Below, in pieces: positions 1-5,284 of a stretch of DNA of 13,487 nucleotides. Made by a program: the position numbers and the translations under genes. Where the stretch lies: NCBI GenBank assembly GCA_046760985.1, contig JBHIFE010000035.1, positions 1-13,487 of the forward strand. Reading direction: 5' to 3'. The stretch comes from JBHIFE01 sp046760985 (GTDB taxonomy: Bacteria > Chloroflexota > Dehalococcoidia > Dehalococcoidales > RBG-16-60-22). Under the pieces are notes generated by a model. The model was not told the origin of the DNA. It saw only the letters and a list, made by a program, of their open reading frames with translations, and did not search any database. Positions within the stretch are counted from its first letter, which is position 1. Each line of letters opens with the position of its first letter.

Positions 1-536
1 TCAGGCTCAATCAGACCGTAGTTACCATCCTTACGCCGGTATAACAGGTTAAGCTCTTCATTATCGGCATTAAAGAACAGGAAGAAATCATGACCTAAAA
101 GCTCCATCTGCTCGGCGGCTTCAGCCACTGACATTGGCTTAATGGCAAATCGCTTGACCTTGACCACTTTTCGGATAGGTTGTACTGTCTCTGTTTCTTG
201 GCTAAATTCAGCTCGGGCAAGCGAGCTGCCCCTTCCCTTTTCATATAGCTTCCCCTTATAGTGCTCCAGTTGACGGGTCATAGTTGTGGCTATCTTATCA
301 ATAGCGGTAAACAGGTCTTCCCCCCTTTCCTCACTGTGCAGCCAGGTACGGCTACCGGCTACTGTTGCTCGCACTATAAAGTGTTGCTGGGGAGACTTTG
401 TCTTCTCTTCAGCAATTTCTACCTTGGACTCAATAATATTGGGTAGATGACGACTTAGCTTGCCTAACTTGCGCTCAATGTAGCGACGCAGTTGGGGCGT
501 TAGCTCCGTCTTTTTACTGGTTATCTGTAGCTCCAT
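1..536 (-). CDS. hpf: Ribosome hibernation promoting factor, long form (partial)
   Basis: The reading frame is open from an ATG at 536 to the window edge, giving 178 residues (MELQITSKKTELTPQLRRYI at the start). The N-terminal ~100 residues fit the HPF/YfiA (RaiA) ribosome-binding domain, with the typical opening on a beta strand and the helix RRYIERKLGKLSRH. After a linker near residues 115-130, the C-terminal part (VKVKRF.IKPMSVAEAAEQMELLGHDFFLFFNAD, ending GNYGLIEP) is the dimerisation domain found only in long-form HPF. Members of this family bind the 30S decoding region in stationary phase and pair ribosomes into inactive 100S dimers through the C-terminal domain. Only a few terminal residues should be missing beyond the edge. 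A GGGGG tract lies 6-10 bases before the ATG. It starts 17 bases after comF ends on the same strand, so the two are probably cotranscribed. The family call is secure from the two recognisable domains. Confidence 0.95.
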   Translation of the reverse strand, partial: MELQITSKKTELTPQLRRYIERKLGKLSRHLPNIIESKVEIAEEKTKSPQQHFIVRATVAGSRTWLHSEERGEDLFTAIDKIATTMTRQLEHYKGKLYEKGRGSSLARAEFSQETETVQPIRKVVKVKRFAIKPMSVAEAAEQMELLGHDFFLFFNADNEELNLLYRRKDGNYGLIEP

Positions 537-553
537 CTTTTTACCCCCGTCAA

Positions 554-1255
554 TCAAATCTCTCTTGCCATCACCAGTCCCCATACTGAAGTGGCTCCGA
601 ATGCTTTTAGTGCTGCAGCACAGGCATCAAGAGTGGCTCCGGAGGTAGAGACATCATCTATGAGTAGCACTTTCTTATTCCTCAATCTGTGGTCACGACA
701 GGTAAAGGCATCAGCTACATTGCTTTGCCGTTCCTCAACAGTTGATGTTCTGGCTTGTGGGGGTGTATGCCGCTGGCGGACAAGGCAGTCATCTACCACC
801 GGTAAACTGGCAAGTTTGCCTAACTGCCGAGCCAGTAGGCTGGATTGGTTGTAGCCGCGCTCCCTCAATCGTTTCTGATGCAGTGGCACTGGCACCAGAA
901 CCTCTGCGGGCAAAGGGTTGGTGAGGAGATAATCCTGCAACAGCTTGGCTAAAGGTAGAGCCAAGGCTCTAAGGTTTTGGTACTTTAGCTGATGAATAGC
1001 CTGACGCATTACTCCCTCAAACCGAAATGGGGAGCGAATGCCATCTATTTTTGCTGACCAGCTAACGCAACTGGGACAGAATATGCCGCTGGGTTGAGGT
1101 CTGCCACATTTGGGACAAAGCGGAGGTGAAATTCGGGGGAGTGACTGGCAGCAAGAATAACAAAGAAATTCACCTTCCTTGCCACAGCCAATACAATACT
1201 GTGGAAACAACAGATCCAGTGCTATCCCCTTGAGTTTAGCTACCCGAGGAAGCAC
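554..1255 (-). CDS. comF: ComF family phosphoribosyltransferase-like protein
   Basis: A 233-residue protein with full ComF architecture. An N-terminal zinc-binding segment has cysteine pairs at about residues 21/24, 32/36, 47/50 and 60/63. It is followed by a type I phosphoribosyltransferase domain with the PRPP loop VLLIDDVSTSGAT at 196-208 and the family motif VPVPLHQKRLRERGYNQ at about 121-137. In naturally competent bacteria ComF helps single-stranded DNA uptake or processing in the cytoplasm; in many others its role is unknown, and no other competence gene is visible here. The start appears to be GTG at 1255; the in-frame stop just upstream (TGA) limits alternatives. It lies between the zinc-ribbon gene (44 bases upstream) and hpf (17 bases downstream), so the three probably form one operon. 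Length matches the family. Function in DNA uptake is inferred from family only. Confidence 0.92.
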   Translation of the reverse strand: MLPRVAKLKGIALDLLFPQYCIGCGKEGEFLCYSCCQSLPRISPPLCPKCGRPQPSGIFCPSCVSWSAKIDGIRSPFRFEGVMRQAIHQLKYQNLRALALPLAKLLQDYLLTNPLPAEVLVPVPLHQKRLRERGYNQSSLLARQLGKLASLPVVDDCLVRQRHTPPQARTSTVEERQSNVADAFTCRDHRLRNKKVLLIDDVSTSGATLDACAAALKAFGATSVWGLVMAREI

Positions 1256-1291
1256 ATTTACCGTCCATAATCTAAGGCTTCAAGTGAATTA

Positions 1292-1306
1292 CCGATACTT
1301 TATCGG
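1292..1306 (-). other. Short hairpin at the zinc-ribbon stop codon
   Basis: CCGATA and TATCGG form a perfect 6-bp inverted repeat with a 3-base loop, and the TAA stop of the zinc-ribbon gene lies within it. There is no T-run after it on the minus strand, so it is not a standard terminator. It could influence translation or RNA stability between this gene and comF, or be chance. Confidence 0.35.
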
Positions 1307-1512
1307 GCACGGGTATTGTGGAGTGCTCCACTCATAATGGGTTCATTGAGATAAACATCACCATTCCTGATTTTCAGGTTGAAACCGCAATCAGGATTGG
1401 TGCAAACCCATGCTTTATAGAGAATAGACGCCCCTTGGCTGCCAAAATCTGATAGGGGTACCAGGTCTCCAGACTGGCACTTCTGACACTTGGGGAAATT
1501 GAATTGTTCCAT
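1300..1512 (-). CDS. Small zinc-ribbon protein, unknown function
   Basis: A 70-residue protein beginning MEQFNFPKCQKCQSGDLVPL. I chose the ATG at 1512 rather than an upstream in-frame ATG at 1551 because GAGGAGG lies just before it at good spacing and the extra upstream residues are mostly encoded by that ribosome-binding site and promoter region. Four cysteines at residues 9, 12, 37 and 42 (C-x2-C and C-x4-C) suggest a single zinc ribbon; the segment between contains YKAWVCTNPDCGFNLKIRNG. I do not recognise a named family. Proteins of this kind may bind nucleic acid or a partner protein, but nothing here decides that. It is the first gene of the probable comF-hpf operon, behind a good promoter at 1543-1572. 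Its stop codon sits within a short 6-bp hairpin (1292-1306). Confidence 0.75.
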   Translation of the reverse strand: MEQFNFPKCQKCQSGDLVPLSDFGSQGASILYKAWVCTNPDCGFNLKIRNGDVYLNEPIMSGALHNTRAR

Positions 1513-1542
1513 GAGGTCCTCCTCCCAACCAAAATTTTCTTT

Positions 1543-1572
1543 AGTATACACTTAATTAGCGGTGGTTGACAA
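1543..1572 (-). promoter_or_regulatory. Promoter of the zinc-ribbon/comF/hpf operon
   Basis: On the minus strand TTGTCA (1567-1572, five of six matches to the -35 consensus) is separated by 18 bases from TATACT (1543-1548, five of six matches to the -10 consensus). Transcription should start near 1536, leaving a leader of about 24 bases that contains the GAGGAGG ribosome site of the zinc-ribbon gene. Confidence 0.7.
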
Positions 1573-1588
1573 GGGCTCTCTTAACCGA

Positions 1589-1613
1589 AAACATTTAAGG
1601 AAGTAAAATGTTT
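1589..1613 (-). terminator. Possible weak terminator after the cupin gene
   Basis: AAACATTT and AAATGTTT form an 8-bp inverted repeat with a 9-base loop just after the cupin stop codon. The stem is nearly all A/T and only a TTTT follows it on the minus strand, so it would be weak. Its position between the cupin gene and the next promoter is the main argument. Confidence 0.3.
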
Positions 1614-1616
1614 GCT

Positions 1617-1964
1617 TCAGAAGCTGGTCTTTCCCGGTGGCATTACCGCAATATGCGAAAACGCCGAATCCTTGGTAGCTCCATGCCAGTGTTTTTCGCC
1701 TGCCGGAATGAAGATGATGGTGCCCGGTGTCACTATTGCTTCTTCGTTCTCGGTTGCCACTATTCCAGTTCCTTCAGTAACGTATAACACTTGGTCAAAG
1801 GTATGAGTATGAAATACATTCACGCTACCGGGACTAAAATTCACCACGATAACCCGAAGTTCATCTTCGCTCTCGCCAATAATGCTCTGTATACTTGCCT
1901 TACCCCTGAAGATTTTGCTGGTACTTTCCTCAGCTTTAACATCACCAATCTTTACAATTTTCAT
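1617..1964 (-). CDS. Single-domain cupin protein
   Basis: A 115-residue one-domain cupin. Motif 1, G(x)5HxH(x)3E(x)6G, fits exactly from G46 to G65 with H52 and H54, except that the usual glutamate is Gln58. Motif 2, G(x)5PxG(x)2H, runs G81 to H92 (PAGEKHWHG), followed by H94, and the usual asparagine is replaced by alanine. Cupins of this size are small barrels that bind one metal ion; substrates vary widely (sugars, acids, thiols), so no reaction can be named. The PAGEKHWHGA segment resembles stand-alone Cupin_2 proteins. A GGAG lies a few bases before the ATG. It follows thpR by 37 bases on the same strand and is likely the last gene of the amidohydrolase-thpR-cupin unit. Fold is secure; role unknown. 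Confidence 0.88.
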   Translation of the reverse strand: MKIVKIGDVKAEESTSKIFRGKASIQSIIGESEDELRVIVVNFSPGSVNVFHTHTFDQVLYVTEGTGIVATENEEAIVTPGTIIFIPAGEKHWHGATKDSAFSHIAVMPPGKTSF

Positions 1965-2001
1965 TATTCCACTCCACAGATTTTATTTGGGCGCTTCAAT
2001 T

Positions 2002-2592
2002 CTAATCACGACTTTGACTTAATCCGACTGAACTGAGCCGACTATAAATGGCACCCTCCCTAGTCAGCTGGCTCCTCATCAGGCTGACAGAATCTACTTT
2101 GAAGGCATAAACAGCTTCAAACTTGACACTGGCGATGAGCTGACCAACACTTTGCCGGTCATCCAATGAGGCTCGTTCCCGAAGACGAGCCAGGGTCAAA
2201 TGAGGCGTAAATGGTCGTGACTCTGGAGCAAAGCCGAGAGGCTTCAGATTGGACTCAATGCGTTGCTGAAGCTGGCTAAGCCGGGCTACCTCCCCACTTA
2301 CCCCTACCCAGACTACCTGAACCCGTCTCAAATTGGGGAAAGCGCCCAAGCCCTTGACTTCCAGCTGAAAGGGTGGCACTCCCTGTGCGGCTGCTTCTAT
2401 TGCCCCGGTTATCTGGTCAATCTTATCTAAGGCGATATTGCCCAGAAACTTTAGTGTCAGGTGGATACTATAGGGGTCAACCCACTTCACCGGAGGTTGC
2501 TTACCGGTTTTTAGCTGAGCCTGTAGCTGGGCGAGTCCCGACTTTACCTCATCGGGTAGCTCAATGGCAATAAATGAGCGGACTTGTTCCAT
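2002..2592 (-). CDS. thpR: RNA 2',3'-cyclic phosphodiesterase (LigT/ThpR)
   Basis: A 196-residue member of the 2H phosphoesterase superfamily. It opens with RSFIAIELPDEVKSGLAQLQ, typical of the ThpR/LigT family, and carries both catalytic HxTx motifs: H44-L-T46 (in SIHLTLKFLGN) and H131-L-T133 (in FTPHLTLARLRER). Enzymes of this family open 2',3'-cyclic phosphates at RNA ends to 2'-phosphates and may ligate tRNA halves in vitro; the biological role in bacteria is not settled. Length matches the family (about 180-195). It begins 12 bases after the amidohydrolase stop. The AGGA that could serve as ribosome site lies inside a perfect 7-bp hairpin overlapping that stop, which suggests translational coupling. 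The cupin gene follows after 37 bases. Confidence 0.93.
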   Translation of the reverse strand: MEQVRSFIAIELPDEVKSGLAQLQAQLKTGKQPPVKWVDPYSIHLTLKFLGNIALDKIDQITGAIEAAAQGVPPFQLEVKGLGAFPNLRRVQVVWVGVSGEVARLSQLQQRIESNLKPLGFAPESRPFTPHLTLARLRERASLDDRQSVGQLIASVKFEAVYAFKVDSVSLMRSQLTREGAIYSRLSSVGLSQSRD

Positions 2593-2593
2593 A

Positions 2594-2610
2594 ATTTAGG
2601 CGTCCTAAAT
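2594..2610 (-). promoter_or_regulatory. Hairpin covering the thpR ribosome site
   Basis: ATTTAGG and CCTAAAT form a perfect 7-bp inverted repeat with a 3-base loop. On the minus strand it contains the TAG stop of the amidohydrolase gene and the AGGA ahead of thpR. Ribosomes finishing the upstream gene would open the hairpin and expose the thpR site, so coupling is a plausible reading. Confidence 0.45.
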
Positions 2611-3444
2611 ATTCAGCAGCTTCTGGGCATTACCGGATAGAATCAGATTCTTCGCTTCTTCAGCCAAATCGGTGGAGTTAATTTCCTGAAGCACCTGACT
2701 CTGTGCCAGCAGCGGATAATCACTACCGAAAAGAATTTTGTCAGCCCCGACAAGTTGGATAACCTGATTATATACCTGAGGACTGTACAGATAGGGCGAA
2801 GCAGCGGTATCAAAATAGATGTTCTTCATCGCCTGTTTTACCTCTGGCATTAGCGCATAGAAGGGTAACCCCCCACCCCAGTGGGCGCAGACTATGGTTA
2901 GGTCGGGAAAGCTGGTAATAAAGGGGTAGAGCCTGTCCGGAGTCACGATTCCCTTGCCCGGATAGTCATGCCCCACCGGTTCTGAGGCGTGGGTAAGCAG
3001 AATCAGCTTGTGCTTCCTTAATAACTCAACCACCGGCTGCATGGCTTCTTCATCGGTCAAGTCAAAGAGTTGCATATCCGGTCTTATCTCACCAACTCCC
3101 TTTACCCCCCCTTTGACACAGCGCTCAATTTCAGCTACAGCGGCTTCAGGTGATTGTGGTTGAACGGCACAAAAACCTATCAAGCGCTGGGGATAGCGGG
3201 CTATTGATTCTAAGATGTAGTCGTTGGTTTCCACACACAGTTCGTGCGTAGTCCAGCCGGTATTGACAATAACTGAAATATCAATGCCGGCTTTATCCAT
3301 GCTGGCAATTAGTTCCTCGGTGGTAGCGAGCTTGGCTTCCTTCTTGGAGTAGAGAAGGGCAAAACCGGGGTCATTATCAATATACTGGCTGCGATTTTTC
3401 TTTATCTGGGGTGGAAATACATGGGTGTGGAAGTCAATAATCAT
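2605..3444 (-). CDS. Amidohydrolase family metal-dependent hydrolase
   Basis: A 279-residue TIM-barrel hydrolase of the amidohydrolase-2 family (PF04909-type). It starts MIIDFHTHVFPP; likely metal ligands are H6 and H8 (HTH), H152 (in LLTHASEP), H188 (AHWGGG) and D242 (FGSDYP). Relatives include decarboxylases such as aminocarboxymuconate-semialdehyde decarboxylase and various hydrolases; the sequence does not tell the substrate. I chose the ATG at 3444 over the TTG two codons upstream: a TATAAT box ends at 3451, so transcription should begin near 3444, making the mRNA essentially leaderless and leaving TTG outside it. It is the first gene of a unit with thpR and the cupin. The segment GGVKGVGEIRPDMQ is typical of the family. 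Confidence 0.9.
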   Translation of the reverse strand: MIIDFHTHVFPPQIKKNRSQYIDNDPGFALLYSKKEAKLATTEELIASMDKAGIDISVIVNTGWTTHELCVETNDYILESIARYPQRLIGFCAVQPQSPEAAVAEIERCVKGGVKGVGEIRPDMQLFDLTDEEAMQPVVELLRKHKLILLTHASEPVGHDYPGKGIVTPDRLYPFITSFPDLTIVCAHWGGGLPFYALMPEVKQAMKNIYFDTAASPYLYSPQVYNQVIQLVGADKILFGSDYPLLAQSQVLQEINSTDLAEEAKNLILSGNAQKLLNI

Positions 3445-3450
3445 CGCCAA

Positions 3451-3480
3451 ATTATAGCAGAACCACCTGAGTTAGTTCAA
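3451..3480 (-). promoter_or_regulatory. Promoter of the amidohydrolase-thpR-cupin unit
   Basis: On the minus strand TTGAAC (3475-3480) lies 18 bases from a perfect TATAAT (3451-3456), which is preceded by TGC to give an extended -10, TGCTATAAT. The expected start of transcription, 7 bases past the box, falls on the ATG at 3444. Confidence 0.75.
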
Positions 3481-3489
3481 CTAAAGGGG

Positions 3490-3590
3490 AAGTCAGTTTC
3501 CCTCCTTTGTAAAGGGGGACTAAGGGGGATTTAATCCCCCTCCACAGGGGATGGAGTTATCTGATAAAAACCTAAAGGGGGTGAGGTTAC
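3490..3590. repeat. Degenerate G/C hairpin repeat, possible bL25 terminator
   Basis: The gap between bL25 and the amidohydrolase promoter carries runs of G and C related to the double-hairpin repeats elsewhere in the window (AAAGGGGG, TAAGGGGG, GGGGGTGAGG). It includes a perfect 9-bp inverted repeat, AGGGGGATT/AATCCCCCT, at 3523-3541 with a 1-base centre. It could end bL25 transcripts, but no long T-run follows on the minus strand. Confidence 0.5.
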
Positions 3591-3598
3591 TCCTCAAT

Positions 3599-4282
3599 TT
3601 ATGACTCGCCGGGTGGCTTTTCTGCTTCCTCTTCAGTTGGCGCTTCGGCTCTGGCTTCCGCCTCGACTTCTTCCTCAACTACCTCTTCTTCAGCCACCAC
3701 CTCTTCCACTATCTCTTCCTTTACAATCGCTTTACTGACTTTAACTACTAGCTGGTCAGGGTCGGCATTAACCGTAATCTCCGGGCTAAGGACAATATCC
3801 CGGACATGAATTGCCTGCTCTAATTCTTCCAGAGGACTCAGGTCAACCTCTATCTGGGGTGGAACCCTGTCCGGCAGGCACTCAATACTCAAGCTGGTGA
3901 TACCGTGAGTTAGCATGCGTCCCTTCTCTTTCATTGCCGGGGCTTCGCCAACTAAAACAATGGGGACCTCTACAGCTATCTTTTCTCCCTTTTTCACCTG
4001 GTAGAAGTCAACATGAAGCAGTTGCCTGCCGACTGCATCCCGTTGGATTTCACGGATGAATACGCTCCTCGGGTGCTTATCGTCTTTAATCTCAAGAGTA
4101 ATAAGTTTGGTCATTCCCGCCCGAGCGATAATGTGCTGTAGCTGGGTGGTATCGCACTGTAGCGCCAGTGACTTGACATTATGTCCAAAGAGGTGGACTG
4201 GGGTAATCCCCTGGCGGCGTAAGAATCTGGTTTTCTTCCCCAGCACATCTCGGTGAGCAACTGATAACGTTAAATTATCCAC
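3599..4282 (-). CDS. rplY: 50S ribosomal protein bL25, CTC form
   Basis: A 227-residue long-form bL25 (general stress protein CTC type). The N-terminal domain, about residues 1-93, is the 5S rRNA-binding L25 fold (LSVAHRDVLGKKTRFLRRQG, then LITLEIKDDKHPRSVFIREIQRDAVGRQLLHVDFYQV). The C-terminal TL5/CTC beta domain covers about 94-190 (VPIVLVGEAPAMKEKGRML, SIECLPDRVPPQIEVDLSPLEELEQAIHVRDI). The last ~37 residues are a low-complexity acidic tail rich in Glu, Val and Ala, common in CTC proteins and probably disordered. It sits on 5S rRNA at the central protuberance of the large subunit. The start is GTG at 4282, with AGGAG seven bases upstream. No gene adjoins it closely; repeats lie on both sides, so it is probably transcribed alone. 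Confidence 0.95.
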   Translation of the reverse strand: MDNLTLSVAHRDVLGKKTRFLRRQGITPVHLFGHNVKSLALQCDTTQLQHIIARAGMTKLITLEIKDDKHPRSVFIREIQRDAVGRQLLHVDFYQVKKGEKIAVEVPIVLVGEAPAMKEKGRMLTHGITSLSIECLPDRVPPQIEVDLSPLEELEQAIHVRDIVLSPEITVNADPDQLVVKVSKAIVKEEIVEEVVAEEEVVEEEVEAEARAEAPTEEEAEKPPGES

Positions 4283-4385
4283 CTATCGGCTCCTTTCCCT
4301 CTTCTCAATTTAAGCATAGCTGGCGATGAAAATCAATCGCCTGAGCAATTCTTCCCCAAATCTACTTTTAGGAGCAAATATCATA

Positions 4386-4470
4386 AGGGGAGTCTGAGAG
4401 GGGCTACGCCCCTCTCTCTAAACCCTTCCCCCTCTCCTTTGAAGGAGAGGGGGATTAAGGGGGTGAGGTA
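4386..4470. repeat. Double-hairpin repeat, copy A
   Basis: First complete copy of a two-stem repeat. Stem 1 is GAGAGGGGC/GCCCCTCTC (4396-4404 with 4408-4416, loop TAC). Stem 2 is a perfect 12-bp CCCCCTCTCCTT/AAGGAGAGGGGG (4428-4439 with 4442-4453, loop TG). A GGGGGTGAGG tail follows (4459-4468). The 435-base gap between dCMP deaminase and bL25 contains no gene; this copy, a half copy and copy B fill most of it. Confidence 0.8.
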
Positions 4471-4514
4471 GATAAATAACTCCAATCAGATGAAAATTAA
4501 AGGAGAGATACCAA

Positions 4515-4542
4515 AGGAGAGTCAAAGGGAGGCGAAGCCTCT
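4515..4542. repeat. Half copy of the repeat (stem 1 only)
   Basis: This 28-base stretch, with a GAGGC/GCCTC stem and GAA loop, matches the reverse complement of 13460-13487 at 27 of 28 positions. It holds the outer part of the repeat (AGGAGAGTCAAAG plus stem 1) without stem 2. Confidence 0.75.
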
Positions 4543-4560
4543 ACTTTAGAGCAATAATCA

Positions 4561-4645
4561 GGGGCGTTGAAGAGGGGCGTCAGCCCCTCTTTTCAAAATC
4601 TTCCCCCTCTCCTTGTCAAGGAGAGGGGGACACAGGGGGTGAGGT
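4561..4645. repeat. Double-hairpin repeat, copy B
   Basis: Second complete copy, same orientation as copy A. Stem 1 is AAGAGGGGC/GCCCCTCTT (4570-4578 with 4583-4591, loop GTCA). Stem 2 is a perfect 13-bp repeat starting CCCCCTCTCCTTG (4603-4615 with 4617-4629, one-base centre). The tail GGGGGTGAGG lies at 4635-4644. Stem bases differ from copy A in paired fashion, which suggests the stems are kept as structures. Confidence 0.8.
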
Positions 4646-4717
4646 CACCTTGTTAAGAGTAAAGGGGGGATGGGGTCACTAAAAATAGAAGAGGTAAGTC
4701 AATAAACAATAGCCATA

Positions 4718-5209
4718 TTAGTCTAGGAATTTTATTCTGGACGGTGGTTTTTCTCTGATATCCACTTCTATCCCAGCTTCTTGGAACAGTTCTATGAAGG
4801 CGGCATCATTGTATCTGCCAAAGCTGACAAACCGTTTTATTTTGGCATTGACCAGCATCTTGGCACATTGATTGCACGGAGTATGTGTGGCATAAATACT
4901 ACTACCCTCAAGGCTGACACCATGCAGGCCAGCCTGTACAATTACATTCTGCTCGGCATGAATACCCCGGCAGATTTCCTGCCTTGTCCCTGACGGGATA
5001 CCCAGTTCATCCCGGAGACACCCAAGCTCAAGGCAGTCCTTAGCTCCAGAAGGAGCCCCATTGTAGCCTGTAGCCAGTATATGTTTATCCCTTACCGCTA
5101 CTGCTCCGACATTATGCCGTCGGCAGGTTGAGCGCTCAGCGACCACTGAAGCTATTTTCAGAAAATACTCATCAATATCCAGTCTTTTTCGCCTTCTTAC
5201 CTTCTTCAT
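4718..5209 (-). CDS. dCMP deaminase family protein (ComEB-like)
   Basis: A 163-residue zinc-dependent cytidine/deoxycytidylate deaminase. The catalytic motif H84-A85-E86 (in RGIHAEQNVI) and P111-C112-x2-C115 (HTPCNQCAKM) supply the zinc ligands and catalytic glutamate. Upstream, STCRRHNVGAVAVRDKHILATGYNGAPSG is the dCMP-deaminase/ComEB signature, and C60, C64 and C80 may bind a second structural zinc as in phage dCMP deaminases. The expected reaction is dCMP to dUMP, feeding dTMP synthesis. The ATG at 5209 has an AAAGGA 11 bases upstream, a slightly long spacing; that AAAGGA lies in a dispersed 64-bp repeat with a palindrome (5221-5284). The kinase gene lies 75 bases upstream on the same strand, so cotranscription is possible. 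The substrate is inferred from the family. Confidence 0.92.
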   Translation of the reverse strand: MKKVRRRKRLDIDEYFLKIASVVAERSTCRRHNVGAVAVRDKHILATGYNGAPSGAKDCLELGCLRDELGIPSGTRQEICRGIHAEQNVIVQAGLHGVSLEGSSIYATHTPCNQCAKMLVNAKIKRFVSFGRYNDAAFIELFQEAGIEVDIREKPPSRIKFLD

Positions 5210-5220
5210 CTAAAAGTTAG

Positions 5221-5284
5221 TCCTTTACATAACGTTGGAAACAATTCCTATCTACCCAGCTACGAATTGTTTCCTAAAAAATTT
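5221..5284 (-). repeat. Dispersed palindromic repeat, copy 1
   Basis: GGAAACAATTC (5237-5247) and GAATTGTTTCC (5264-5274) are perfect 11-base inverted arms around a 16-base spacer. Read on the minus strand, the surrounding sequence (AATTTTTT before, GTTATGTAAAGGA after) matches copy 2 at 11213-11278. The AAAGGA end lies just ahead of the dCMP deaminase start. It could be an operator, an RNA hairpin or a miniature mobile element remnant. Confidence 0.75.

Noticed and set aside
591..924. Open frames on the plus strand inside comF
   Set aside because: They lie antisense to a clear family member with all its motifs, have no ribosome site and no family-like features.
4381..4650. CRISPR array suggested by repeated GC blocks
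   Set aside because: Only two copies in tandem, large internal hairpins, no regular short spacers and no cas genes.
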